Source of the DNA: Tabrizicola sp.
GTDB taxonomy: Bacteria > Pseudomonadota > Alphaproteobacteria > Rhodobacterales > Rhodobacteraceae
Assembly: GCF_030373185.1 (NCBI RefSeq)
Contig: NZ_JAUCZH010000008.1
Span: 1 to 64,000 of the forward strand
Direction of reading: 5' to 3'
Length of the DNA: 64,000 nucleotides
Positions within the stretch are counted from its first letter, which is position 1. Every line of letters begins with the position of its first letter. Shown piece by piece: positions 25,660 through 35,271 of this stretch. A program made the translations under genes and the position numbers. The notes below the pieces were generated by a model. The model was not told the DNA's origin. It did no database searches and saw only the letters and a list, made by a program, of their open reading frames with translations.

Positions 25660-26505
25660 TCAATGCGCCAGGAACACCGGCACTTCGGCCTTTTCGAGCA
25701 TGTCGCGGGTTGCCCCGCCCAGAATGGCCTCGCGGAAGCGGGAATGGCCGTAGGCACCCATCACCAGAAGGTCCGCATTCACCTCGCGCAGGTGGCGCAC
25801 CAGCACGTCAGAAACGCGCGGCAGGGTGCGGGCCAGAACCGTGACCTCGGCGTGAATGCCGTGGCGGACAAGAAGCTGGCACAAAAGCCCGCCCGGGTCA
25901 GACCGTTCCGGCCCATGGGTCGGCGGGTCGATCACAAGGATCGTCACGTTTTCGGCGCGCTTCAGGAACGACATCGCCCGGCGGGCAGCCACCAGCGCCT
26001 CGCGGCTTTGGTTCCACGCCACCACGACGCGGCGGGGGTCGGCAGAGGCCATGCCCTTTTCCGGCACCACAAGGACCGGGGCCATGCCCTCAAACAGGGC
26101 GGCCTCGATCACGGCCTCGTCTTCGACGCCGCGATTGTCGCCATAAGGCAGCGGCAGAACCACCAGATCTGCATAGCGCGCGCGACCTGCCACCACATCG
26201 GTCAAGGCACCAAGCTGGGTCACGGCCGAATCTGTGGCCACACGCAGGCCGGGGGGCTGGGCGGCAAGCGCTGCGTTCATCGCCTTGTCCACAGCGCGAG
26301 CATCTTCCTCGGCGCGTTCGAGGGCCGCTGCGATCATCACCGCGCCCGATCCGACATAGGAATAGCCGATCTGCGTCCGGTCAACTCCAAGCGACAGGGC
26401 ATCCAGATGCGCATCAGATGCGGTGGCAATCTGGGCGGCGGCGGACACCGCCGGCATGAGCCCTTGGGATGAAGTTGCAACCGTCAGAAGGGATTTGTAG
26501 GCCAT
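25660..26505 (-). CDS. universal stress protein, UspA family
   Basis: 281 residues with two Usp-like halves. The second half carries the ATP-binding signature GAYGHSRFREAILGGATRDML near the C-terminus and VVVAWNQSREALVAARRAM; the first half lacks the glycine signature. Such proteins help cells endure energy and oxygen stress. An FNR box (26560-26573) is 55 bp upstream, and the gene is divergent from ccoN, so it is likely induced with the cbb3 oxidase at low oxygen. Confidence 0.9.
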   Translation of the reverse strand: MAYKSLLTVATSSQGLMPAVSAAAQIATASDAHLDALSLGVDRTQIGYSYVGSGAVMIAAALERAEEDARAVDKAMNAALAAQPPGLRVATDSAVTQLGALTDVVAGRARYADLVVLPLPYGDNRGVEDEAVIEAALFEGMAPVLVVPEKGMASADPRRVVVAWNQSREALVAARRAMSFLKRAENVTILVIDPPTHGPERSDPGGLLCQLLVRHGIHAEVTVLARTLPRVSDVLVRHLREVNADLLVMGAYGHSRFREAILGGATRDMLEKAEVPVFLAH

Positions 26506-26559
26506 GGTGGTCTCCCATTTTCAATGACATCACACTGAGACGGAAGCAAACGCTTCGCC

Positions 26560-26573
26560 TTGACCAAGGTCAA
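26560..26573. promoter_or_regulatory. FNR box 1 upstream of usp
   Basis: TTGACCAAGGTCAA, a perfect TTGAC/GTCAA palindrome with 4-nt spacer. It is the nearer box to usp and is placed for class II activation of that gene. Confidence 0.85.
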
Positions 26574-26591
26574 CCCGTTGGCAGAATGCGA

Positions 26592-26605
26592 TTGACCCAG
26601 ATCAA
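26592..26605. promoter_or_regulatory. FNR box 2 upstream of ccoN
   Basis: TTGACCCAGATCAA, identical to the box at hemN/fnrL, 105 bp before ccoN. A TACAGA at 26626 is a possible -10 for a class II promoter starting near 26640. The two boxes are 32 bp apart. Confidence 0.88.
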
Positions 26606-26710
26606 GGCGCCAAGATGCGCTGCACTACAGAAGTCAAACAGTCAAAGCGCCCGGAACTGCCTTGAGTAATTTTCAGGCAAAGCCGGCCAGACAGGACGAA
26701 GGGACGCAAT

Positions 26711-28309
<1,599 letters not shown>

Positions 28310-28321
28310 GGAGACGGGACC

Positions 28322-29065
28322 ATGGGTATCCTAGACAAACACAAGGTCATCGAGACCAACGCGACACTTCTGATGATCCTCAGCCTTCTGGTTGTGACCA
28401 TCGGGGGGATCGTGCAGATCGTGCCGCTCTTCTATCTGGAGAACACGATTGAAAAGGTGGAAGGGGTTCGCCCCTACACCCCCCTCGAACTGGCGGGCCG
28501 CGACATCTACATTCGTGAGGGTTGCTATGGCTGCCACAGCCAGATGATCCGCCCGATGCGCGATGAGGTGGAACGTTATGGTCATTACTCACTGGCGGCG
28601 GAATCGATGTATGATCGGCCGTTCCAGTGGGGGTCCAAGCGCACCGGGCCGGATCTGGCCCGCGTCGGTGGCCGCTATTCCGACGAATGGCATCAGGACC
28701 ACTTCTACGACGCCAAGTCGGTTGTGCCGGAATCGGTGATGCCGCCCTATGGGTTCCTTGCGGGCAACGTGATCGACGGTCGCTATATTCAGGACGTGGT
28801 CGCAACCAACCGGATGGCAGGTGTTCCCTACACCGACGAGATGGTGGAAAGCGCGCTTGCCGACTTCAAGGCGCAGGTTGACCCTCTGGGTGACTTTGAC
28901 GGCCTTGAAGAGCGTTACGGCGAGGCGGCCTTTGGCACCCCGGTCAATGTGCGCAACTTCGATGGGCGGCCAGAACTGACCGAGATGGACGCGCTGATCG
29001 CCTACATGCAGGTGCTTGGCACGATGGTCGACTTCTCGACCTACACGCCCGTTGCGAACCGGTAA
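28322..29065 (+). CDS. ccoO: cbb3-type oxidase subunit II, monohaem cytochrome c
   Basis: 247-residue membrane-anchored cytochrome. One N-terminal helix ([23 protein letters not shown]), then a periplasmic domain with haem motif [14 protein letters not shown] and an axial Met probably in the VMPPYGFL stretch. It passes electrons from CcoP or cytochrome c_y to CcoN. GGAGAC precedes its ATG, 12 bp after ccoN. Confidence 0.97.
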   Translation: MGILDKHKVIETNATLLMILSLLVVTIGGIVQIVPLFYLENTIEKVEGVRPYTPLELAGRDIYIREGCYGCHSQMIRPMRDEVERYGHYSLAAESMYDRPFQWGSKRTGPDLARVGGRYSDEWHQDHFYDAKSVVPESVMPPYGFLAGNVIDGRYIQDVVATNRMAGVPYTDEMVESALADFKAQVDPLGDFDGLEERYGEAAFGTPVNVRNFDGRPELTEMDALIAYMQVLGTMVDFSTYTPVANR

Positions 29066-29075
29066 GGAGCGAAAA

Positions 29076-29267
29076 ATGGAAACCTATTCCTTTCTGCGCG
29101 CCATGGCTGACAGCTGGTTCCTTCTGGCCATGACGGTGGGCTTTCTTGCCCTTTGCGTCTGGGCCTTCCGGCCCGGCAGCCGCGCCATGCATCAAGATGT
29201 CGCAAACTCGATCTTCCGCAACGATGACCGTCCTGCGGATCCCAACCCTGCCAAGAAGGAGGCCTAG
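29076..29267 (+). CDS. ccoQ: cbb3-type oxidase small subunit CcoQ
   Basis: 63 residues with one transmembrane helix (WFLLAMTVGFLALCVWAF) and a short cytoplasmic tail ending NPAKKEA, as in CcoQ/FixQ, which stabilises the oxidase complex. AAGGAG is six bases from the ATG at 29076. It lies between ccoO and ccoP with minimal gaps. Confidence 0.93.
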   Translation: METYSFLRAMADSWFLLAMTVGFLALCVWAFRPGSRAMHQDVANSIFRNDDRPADPNPAKKEA

Positions 29268-29270
29268 GCC

Positions 29271-30149
29271 ATGTGCGCCAAGCCAGTGAAGAAAGAGCCG
29301 CGGCAGGTAGAGACGACCGGCCACCAGTGGGACGGCATCGAAGAGTTGAACAACCCCCTGCCGCGCTGGTGGGTCTGGGTGTTCTACGCGACGATTGTCT
29401 GGGGCATCGGCTATTCCGTGGCCTACCCGGCATGGCCGCTGATCAAGGAGGCGACGCCAGGCCTTCTGGGCGCTTCGACCCGGGCCGATGTCGCGGCGGA
29501 AATCGCCCGCGTCGATGCGGCCAATGCCGGGATCAAGGCAAAGCTGATCGCTGCCGATCTGAACGCTATCAGCACCGACCCCGAACTTGCGGCTTATGCC
29601 GAACGCGCCGGGGCCGCAGTGTTCCTCACCAACTGCACGACCTGCCACGGGTCGGGCGCTGCCGGCTTTGAGGGCAAGGGTTACCCCAACCTTCTGGACG
29701 ATGACTGGCTGTGGGGCGGGACGATGGAGGATATCCATTACACCGTCGCCCACGGCATCCGAAACACCACCGATCCAGATGCCCACTATTCTGAAATGCC
29801 CAAGTTCGGCGTGGATGAACTTCTGGACGAAACCCAGATCGGTCAGGTCGTGGAATATGTCCTGGCCCTGTCGGGCCAAGAGCATGACGCGGCGCTGGCT
29901 GCGCAAGGCACAGAGCTTTATGTCGACAACTGCTCGGGTTGTCACATGGAAGACGGGTCGGGCGATCGGTCGCAGGGCGCTCCGAACCTTTCGGATGCAA
30001 TCTGGCTTTATGGCGGAACGCGCGAGGCGGTCACCCATTCGGTCTTCTATGCCCGCTATGGCGTGATGCCGAACTGGAGCCCGCGCCTGACCGAGGACGA
30101 GATCCGGGCTGTGGCCTTCTATGTCCATGGACGCGGCGGCGGCGAATAA
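29271..30149 (+). CDS. ccoP: cbb3-type oxidase subunit III, dihaem cytochrome c
   Basis: 292-residue subunit. A cytoplasmic start ([26 protein letters not shown]) and one helix ([20 protein letters not shown]) precede two c-type domains: CTTCHG (about residue 124) and CSGCHM (about residue 222), each followed by the GAPNL/GYPNL and W-x-G-G elements and a methionine region ([15 protein letters not shown]). Electron entry point of the oxidase. Ends the structural operon; a strong hairpin follows. Confidence 0.97.
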   Translation: MCAKPVKKEPRQVETTGHQWDGIEELNNPLPRWWVWVFYATIVWGIGYSVAYPAWPLIKEATPGLLGASTRADVAAEIARVDAANAGIKAKLIAADLNAISTDPELAAYAERAGAAVFLTNCTTCHGSGAAGFEGKGYPNLLDDDWLWGGTMEDIHYTVAHGIRNTTDPDAHYSEMPKFGVDELLDETQIGQVVEYVLALSGQEHDAALAAQGTELYVDNCSGCHMEDGSGDRSQGAPNLSDAIWLYGGTREAVTHSVFYARYGVMPNWSPRLTEDEIRAVAFYVHGRGGGE

Positions 30150-30172
30150 GCGGCGCTGACAGCGCAAAGCCA

Positions 30173-30206
30173 TTGCGCCGGGCGGCTATCCTGCCGCCCG
30201 GCGCAA
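30173..30206 (+). terminator. 13-bp stem-loop between ccoP and ccoG
   Basis: TTGCGCCGGGCGG / CCGCCCGGCGCAA pair perfectly around an 8-nt loop. There is no U-run after it and ccoG begins 23 bp later, so it may act as an attenuator or RNA-stability barrier separating ccoNOQP from ccoGHIS. Confidence 0.75.
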
Positions 30207-30229
30207 CCGCAAGACCCCGGAGCCCAGTC

Positions 30230-31648
30230 GTGAGCCAGCAAGACGCCGATCCCCCCAGCCTTTACGCCGCCCGCGAGCCGATCTTTCCGCGCCGGGTGAA
30301 AGGCACGTTCCGCACGCTGAAGTGGTGGCTTCTGGCGGTGATGCTGGGCATCTACTACATCACACCGTGGATTCGCTGGGATCGGGGGCCATCGCTGCCG
30401 GATCAGGCCGTGCTGCTGGATCTTGGCAACCGGCGCTTCTTCTTCTTCATGATCGAGATATGGCCGCACGAATTCTATTTCGTCGCGGGGCTGCTGATCA
30501 TGGCCGGGCTGGGGCTTTTCCTGTTTACCAGCGCCGCCGGCCGGGTCTGGTGCGGCTATGCCTGCCCGCAGACTGTCTGGACGGACCTGTTCATTCTGGT
30601 CGAACGCTGGATCGAGGGTGACCGCAACGCGCGTATCCGCCTGCACCGGCAGAAATGGGACGGCGAAAAGGTCCGCAAGCGGGCGGTCAAATGGACCGTC
30701 TGGTTCCTGATCGGGCTGGCCACGGGCGGGGCCTGGGTCTTTTACTTCACCGACGCGCCGACCCTGATGCGCGATCTGGTCACCGGGCAGGCGCATCCGG
30801 TTGCCTATCTGACCATGCTGATCCTGACGCTGACGACCTTTGCCTTCGGCGGTTTCGCGCGGGAACAGATCTGCATCTACGCCTGCCCATGGCCGCGGAT
30901 TCAGGCCGCGATGATGGATGAAGACACCATCACCATCGGCTATCGTGATTGGCGGGGTGAACCGCGCGGCAAGCAGACCGTCGAAGGCAATGGCGACTGC
31001 ATTGATTGCATGGCCTGCGTCAACGTCTGCCCGATGGGGATCGACATCCGCGATGGCCAGCAACTTGCCTGCATCACTTGCGGCCTCTGTATCGACGCCT
31101 GCAACGACGTGATGGACAAGATCGGCAAGCCGCGTGACCTGATCGGCTATCTGGCCTTGACCGATGAAGTTCGGGAACGCGCGGGCCAGCCGCCGAAAAG
31201 CGTCCGGGCGCATGTGTTTCGGGTGCGGACCGTGCTTTACACGGTGCTTTGGGCCGGGGTTGGTGTCGCTCTTGTCGTCGCGCTGTTCCTGCGCTCGCCG
31301 ATTGACGTCAACGTGACGCCGGTCAGGAACCCGACCTTCGTGACGCTGTCGGATGGCAGCATCCGCAACGCCTATGACCTGCGCCTGCGCAACATGCATG
31401 GCGAAGACGCACGGTTCACCATTGCGGTCACATCGGATGTCTTCGTGGTCCTGTCGCTGGAAGGGGCCGAGGGCCTGACCGTGATGGTTCCTGCCAATGA
31501 AACGATGTCGCAGCGTGTCTATCTGACGGCGGCACCCGGTACGCGGGCAGCGGTGGAAGACCGGACCGACGTGCGGATCTGGGTCGAGGAACAAGGCACG
31601 ACGAACCGGATCCATCATGATACGATCTTCAACGGAAAGGGTAGCTGA
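30230..31648 (+). CDS. ccoG: cytochrome oxidase accessory protein CcoG (RdxA/FixG)
   Basis: 472-residue membrane iron-sulfur protein needed for cbb3 assembly; CcoG is reported to reduce Cu(II) for CuB insertion. Five or so helices alternate with CGYACPQTVW and CIYACPWPR loops; the ferredoxin part has CIDCMACVNVCPMG and CITCGLCIDACN. The C-terminal IgG-like domain begins near NVTPVRNPTFVTLSDG. Start chosen is GTG at 30230, after GGAG, giving SQQDADPPSLYAAREPIFP; the frame is open further upstream over ccoP and the hairpin. Confidence 0.95.
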   Translation: MSQQDADPPSLYAAREPIFPRRVKGTFRTLKWWLLAVMLGIYYITPWIRWDRGPSLPDQAVLLDLGNRRFFFFMIEIWPHEFYFVAGLLIMAGLGLFLFTSAAGRVWCGYACPQTVWTDLFILVERWIEGDRNARIRLHRQKWDGEKVRKRAVKWTVWFLIGLATGGAWVFYFTDAPTLMRDLVTGQAHPVAYLTMLILTLTTFAFGGFAREQICIYACPWPRIQAAMMDEDTITIGYRDWRGEPRGKQTVEGNGDCIDCMACVNVCPMGIDIRDGQQLACITCGLCIDACNDVMDKIGKPRDLIGYLALTDEVRERAGQPPKSVRAHVFRVRTVLYTVLWAGVGVALVVALFLRSPIDVNVTPVRNPTFVTLSDGSIRNAYDLRLRNMHGEDARFTIAVTSDVFVVLSLEGAEGLTVMVPANETMSQRVYLTAAPGTRAAVEDRTDVRIWVEEQGTTNRIHHDTIFNGKGS

Positions 31649-31649
31649 C

Positions 31650-32102
31650 ATGGCCGAACTGACGGGAAAACACGTCCTCGCTATCACGGTCAGCGCCTTC
31701 ACGGTGATCATTGCGGTCAACCTGTTGCTTGCGTTCAAGGCCGTCAGCACCTTCCCGGGGCTGGAGGTGCAGAATTCCTACGTTGCAAGTCAGGGCTTCA
31801 ACGACCGCAAGGCCGCGCAAGAGGCCTTGGGCTGGCAACTGGCTCCCAGCTACGCGGGGGGACGGATCGACCTTGCCTTCACCGACCGCGCCGGTGTTCC
31901 GGTGCGGGTCACCGAACTTGAGGTGCTGATCGGGCGTACCACCTCCACGATGGATGATGCCCGGCCGGTCTTTGTGGCGATGGGCGATGTCTATTCCGCC
32001 GAACTTGGCCTTGCGCGTGGCAAGTGGATGGTCAAGGTCACCGCCCGTTCCATCGATGGCACGCTGTTTGAACAGCGTTCCGAACTGTTCGTTCAGGGCT
32101 GA
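31650..32102 (+). CDS. ccoH: cbb3 oxidase assembly protein CcoH (FixH)
   Basis: 150 residues: one N-terminal helix (VLAITVSAFTVIIAVNLLLAF) then a periplasmic beta domain (VQNSYVASQGFNDRKAAQEALGW is the FixH hallmark). It stays associated with the oxidase during assembly. The ATG at 31650 follows directly on the ccoG stop; GGAAAGGG upstream serves as the ribosome site. Confidence 0.94.
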   Translation: MAELTGKHVLAITVSAFTVIIAVNLLLAFKAVSTFPGLEVQNSYVASQGFNDRKAAQEALGWQLAPSYAGGRIDLAFTDRAGVPVRVTELEVLIGRTTSTMDDARPVFVAMGDVYSAELGLARGKWMVKVTARSIDGTLFEQRSELFVQG

Positions 32103-32106
32103 CGCG

Positions 32107-34314
32107 ATGACCGTGGTCGAGGATTTCGGGCGCGCGCCGGTCTCGGCCTGTCCAGCCTGCGCGGTGGTGCCGTCGGCTGAACGCATTGCCGCGCTGCGGG
32201 CCGAACGTGACGGCCAACGGGATGGGCGGATCATGCTGTCCTTGCCGCTGGCCCATTGCGCGGCCTGCATCTCGACCGTGGAAGGGGCGCTGGCGGCGGT
32301 GCCAGGGGTGCGCTCTGCGCGGGTCAACCTGACGCTGAAGCGGGTCAGCATCGATGCCGCCCATGACGTCACTGCCGCAAACCTGATCGCCGTGCTGGCG
32401 CGCGAGGGTCAGGAAGCGCATGAGCTTGACCCCGGCCTTCTGTCCTCGACCGAGACGGACCGTCAGGGCCGCGACCTTCTCATGCGGCTGGGGGTTGCGT
32501 TCTTTTCGATGATGAACGTGATGCTTTTGTCCGTGGCCGTCTGGTCCGGTGCAGAAGACGCGACGCGCGACCTGTTCCACTGGATTTCCGGTGCCATCGC
32601 CCTGCCAACGGTGATCTTCGCCGGGCAGCCGTTCTTCAAATCCGCCTGGGCCAGCTTGCGGGTCGGCCGGTTGGGGATGGATGTGCCGATCTCGCTGGCG
32701 CTGATCCTTGCCTCGTCGATCTCGGTCTATGAAACGTGGATGTCGGGACACCACGCCTATTTCGATGCGGCTGTCATGCTGGCCTTCTTCCTGCTGCTTG
32801 GCCGCTATCTGGACCACCGCACCCGCGCCGTGGCCCGATCAGCGGCGGAAGAGTTGGCCGCGCTGGAAGTGCCGCGCGCCATCGTGCTGGAAGACGGCGT
32901 TGAAGTGGAACGCGCGATTTCGGCCATCAAGGCGGGCGATATCGTGCTGGTGCGCCCCGGCGCGCGGATGCCGGTGGACGGTGTGGTCATTCATGGCGCG
33001 TCGGAAGTGGACCGCAGCCTCTTGACCGGGGAAAGCCTGCCAGTTGCGGCGGGCGAAGGCACGCTTGTCAGCGCGGGCGAGGTCAACCTGACCGGCCCCC
33101 TGACCCTGCGGGTGACAGCGGCGGGCAAGGACAGCTCGCTTCACCGGATGGCTGATCTGGTGGCCGTGGCCGAAGGGGCCAAGACCCGCTACACCAGCCT
33201 TGCCGACCGGGCAGCCGGGGCCTATTCGCCGCTGGTGCATCTGTTGTCCTTCAGCGCCTTTGGCTACTGGATGTGGGCCACGGGCGGCGATCTGCGTTAC
33301 GCGATCAACATCTCTGCCGCGGTGCTGATCATCACCTGCCCCTGTGCGCTGGGTCTTGCGGTGCCGGCGGTGATCACATCGGCCAGCGGCAAGCTCTTTC
33401 GCAAGGGGCTTCTGATCAAGGACGGCACCGCCCTTGAACGGCTGGCCGAGGTTGACGCGGTGATCTTTGACAAGACCGGCACGCTGACCTTGGGGATGCC
33501 GGAACCCGTGGCCCTGACCGACCATCCGGCCGAGGTGCTGGCGGTTGCCGCGGCACTGGCGGCAGGGTCGTCGCATCCCCTGGCCCGCGCTCTTGCGGCG
33601 GGTGCTTTGGCAGATGGTGTGGTTCCGGCTTTGGTGCAGGATATCCGCGAAGTGCCGGGGCATGGCATCGAAGGCGTCTGGAACGGCGCGCCCGTCCGGC
33701 TGGGCCGGGCCGATTGGTGCGGGGCCGAGGCCGTGCCGCAGACCGCCACTTATCTGCGCCTTGAAGGCAGCACCCATGCCTTCGCCTTCACCGATCGCCC
33801 GCGCCCCGGTGCCGCCGAGGCAGTGGCCGCCCTTCAGGCCGCCGGGATGCGGGTGGAACTCTTGTCCGGCGACAGCGAAGCCCCGGTGCGGGAACTGGCC
33901 GCACGGCTTGGCATTGCCCACTGGCAAGCTGGCGTGTTGCCCGAGCAAAAAGCCGCCCGCGTCGCCGCCTTGTCGGCCGAGGGCCGACATGTGCTGATGG
34001 TCGGCGACGGGCTGAATGATACCGCGGCGCTGGCGGCGGCGCATGTGTCGATCTCACCCGCCACGGCGCTGGATGCGGCGCGGGTGGCGTCTGACATCGT
34101 GCTTTTGGGGCAGGATATGGCGCCGATTGCCGATGCTGTGCGCATTGGTCGCCAATCAACCAAGCGGATGGTGGAAAACTTCTTGATCTCGGGCGGTTAC
34201 AACGTGGTGGCCGTGCCGTTGGCGCTGGTTGGCATGGCCACGCCACTCGCGGCGGCCTTGGCGATGTCGCTGTCTTCGATTACCGTATCCCTGAACGCGA
34301 TGCGGTTGAGGTAG
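32107..34314 (+). CDS. ccoI: copper-translocating P-type ATPase CcoI (FixI)
   Basis: 735-residue P1B ATPase supplying copper to the cbb3 oxidase. An N-terminal CPAC motif and a heavy-metal domain with HCAACISTVEGAL, the transmembrane copper site ITCPCALGLAVP, phosphorylation site DKTGTLTLG, TGES (LLTGESLPV), the HP dipeptide in SSHPLARAL and the hinge GDGLNDTAAL are all present. The ATG at 32107, four bases past ccoH, is preferred over a frame extension back to 31954 inside ccoH. Adjacent to ccoS. Confidence 0.96.
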   Translation: MTVVEDFGRAPVSACPACAVVPSAERIAALRAERDGQRDGRIMLSLPLAHCAACISTVEGALAAVPGVRSARVNLTLKRVSIDAAHDVTAANLIAVLAREGQEAHELDPGLLSSTETDRQGRDLLMRLGVAFFSMMNVMLLSVAVWSGAEDATRDLFHWISGAIALPTVIFAGQPFFKSAWASLRVGRLGMDVPISLALILASSISVYETWMSGHHAYFDAAVMLAFFLLLGRYLDHRTRAVARSAAEELAALEVPRAIVLEDGVEVERAISAIKAGDIVLVRPGARMPVDGVVIHGASEVDRSLLTGESLPVAAGEGTLVSAGEVNLTGPLTLRVTAAGKDSSLHRMADLVAVAEGAKTRYTSLADRAAGAYSPLVHLLSFSAFGYWMWATGGDLRYAINISAAVLIITCPCALGLAVPAVITSASGKLFRKGLLIKDGTALERLAEVDAVIFDKTGTLTLGMPEPVALTDHPAEVLAVAAALAAGSSHPLARALAAGALADGVVPALVQDIREVPGHGIEGVWNGAPVRLGRADWCGAEAVPQTATYLRLEGSTHAFAFTDRPRPGAAEAVAALQAAGMRVELLSGDSEAPVRELAARLGIAHWQAGVLPEQKAARVAALSAEGRHVLMVGDGLNDTAALAAAHVSISPATALDAARVASDIVLLGQDMAPIADAVRIGRQSTKRMVENFLISGGYNVVAVPLALVGMATPLAAALAMSLSSITVSLNAMRLR

Positions 34315-34473
34315 ATGGAAATTCTGGCAATCCTGATTCCGGTCTCGCTGCTTTTGGGCGGGATCGGGCTTGCGGCCTTCTTCTGGGCGATGAAGACCAA
34401 GCAGTTCGATGATCCGGACGGCGATGCGCAGCGGATTCTGACGAAGGACTGGGACGACAGGCCGAAGCCCTGA
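34315..34473 (+). CDS. ccoS: cbb3 oxidase assembly protein CcoS
   Basis: 52-residue one-helix protein starting on the base after the ccoI stop. MEILAILIPVSLLLGGIGLA is the membrane segment, followed by the CcoS hallmark FFWAMKTKQFDDPDGDAQRI and a short Asp-rich tail ending RPKP. CcoS is needed for haem b and CuB insertion. It closes the ccoGHIS cluster and was too short for a length-filtered gene search. Confidence 0.93.
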   Translation: MEILAILIPVSLLLGGIGLAAFFWAMKTKQFDDPDGDAQRILTKDWDDRPKP

Positions 34474-34568
34474 CCCGAGGGTTTTCTGATGGGGCCGCCT
34501 GCAAGGCGCAGGCGGCACGAGAAAGGTCGCCTGCGCAGCCCGGGGGCTGCTTGGCTCCGGATTTTTTT

Positions 34569-34590
34569 GAGTATTTGGGAAAAGGGCAAG
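34569..34590 (+). repeat. dispersed intergenic element, copy 2
   Basis: GAGTATTTGGGAAAAGGGCAAG, preceded by seven Ts. It is the plus-strand relative of the element after recR and rnr, here about 95 bases after ccoS. The stretch 34474-34560 also contains inverted GC-rich segments (GCCGCCTGC / GCAGGCGGC). Together these probably end the cco transcript. Confidence 0.6.
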
Positions 34591-34592
34591 CC

Positions 34593-35270
34593 TCAGGCGA
34601 TGGTCACGGTTGCCGATTGCAGCCCGTCGATTTCAACCTTGCAGGTATCACCGCGTTTGAGGGGGCCGACCCCGGCCGGGGTGCCGGTAAAGATCAGATC
34701 CCCCGGAGACAGGCTGACAAGTTGCGACAGCGCCGCGATGATCGCGGCGGGGGACCAGATCATGTCGGACAGCCGCGCTTCCTGACGAAGCGCACCGTTC
34801 ACCGTGCAACGCAAACTGGCGTCCGGCATCGGGCCGGGGCGGATGGCCCCCAGCACGGCGGATTTGTCAAAGCCCTTGGCCATGTCCCACGGCCGGCGCG
34901 CGGCCTTTGCCTCGGCCTGAAGGTCGCGGCGGGTCAGGTCATTGCCTGCCGCATGGCCCCAGATCATCGCCGGGGCGTCGGCCTCGGTCACCATTGCGCC
35001 GGACTTGCCGATGGCAATCACCAGTTCGGCCTCGTGGTGCAGGTTGGCGGTTGCGGTCGGATAGGGGATGCGGCTGCCGCTTTCCACCACCGCGTCGGCG
35101 GGTTTGGTGAAGAAGAACGGCGGCTCGGTCCCCGGTTCGCCGCCCATTTCGCGGGTGTGTTCGTCATAGTTGCGGCCAACGCAGAAGATCCTGCGGACCG
35201 GGAAGCGCTCGGGCCTGCCGGTCACGGGCAGGGTGACGGTCGGGAAGGCCGGAAAGACCAGAGCAACCAT
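34593..35270 (-). CDS. fumarylacetoacetate hydrolase family protein
   Basis: 225 residues of the FAH/2-hydroxyhepta-2,4-diene isomerase fold. Motifs in order: IFCVGRNYDEHTREMG, FFFTKPADAV, YPTATANLHHEAELVIAIG (metal ligands E..E), AAGNDLTRRDLQ, KGFDKSAVLG and the terminal DLIFTGTPAGVGPL. Small bacterial members are oxaloacetate decarboxylases or acylpyruvases; which applies here is not evident. ATG at 35270 lies one base after the stop of the carboxypeptidase gene, so the two are cotranscribed. Confidence 0.92.
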   Translation of the reverse strand: MVALVFPAFPTVTLPVTGRPERFPVRRIFCVGRNYDEHTREMGGEPGTEPPFFFTKPADAVVESGSRIPYPTATANLHHEAELVIAIGKSGAMVTEADAPAMIWGHAAGNDLTRRDLQAEAKAARRPWDMAKGFDKSAVLGAIRPGPMPDASLRCTVNGALRQEARLSDMIWSPAAIIAALSQLVSLSPGDLIFTGTPAGVGPLKRGDTCKVEIDGLQSATVTIA

Positions 35271-35271
35271 C

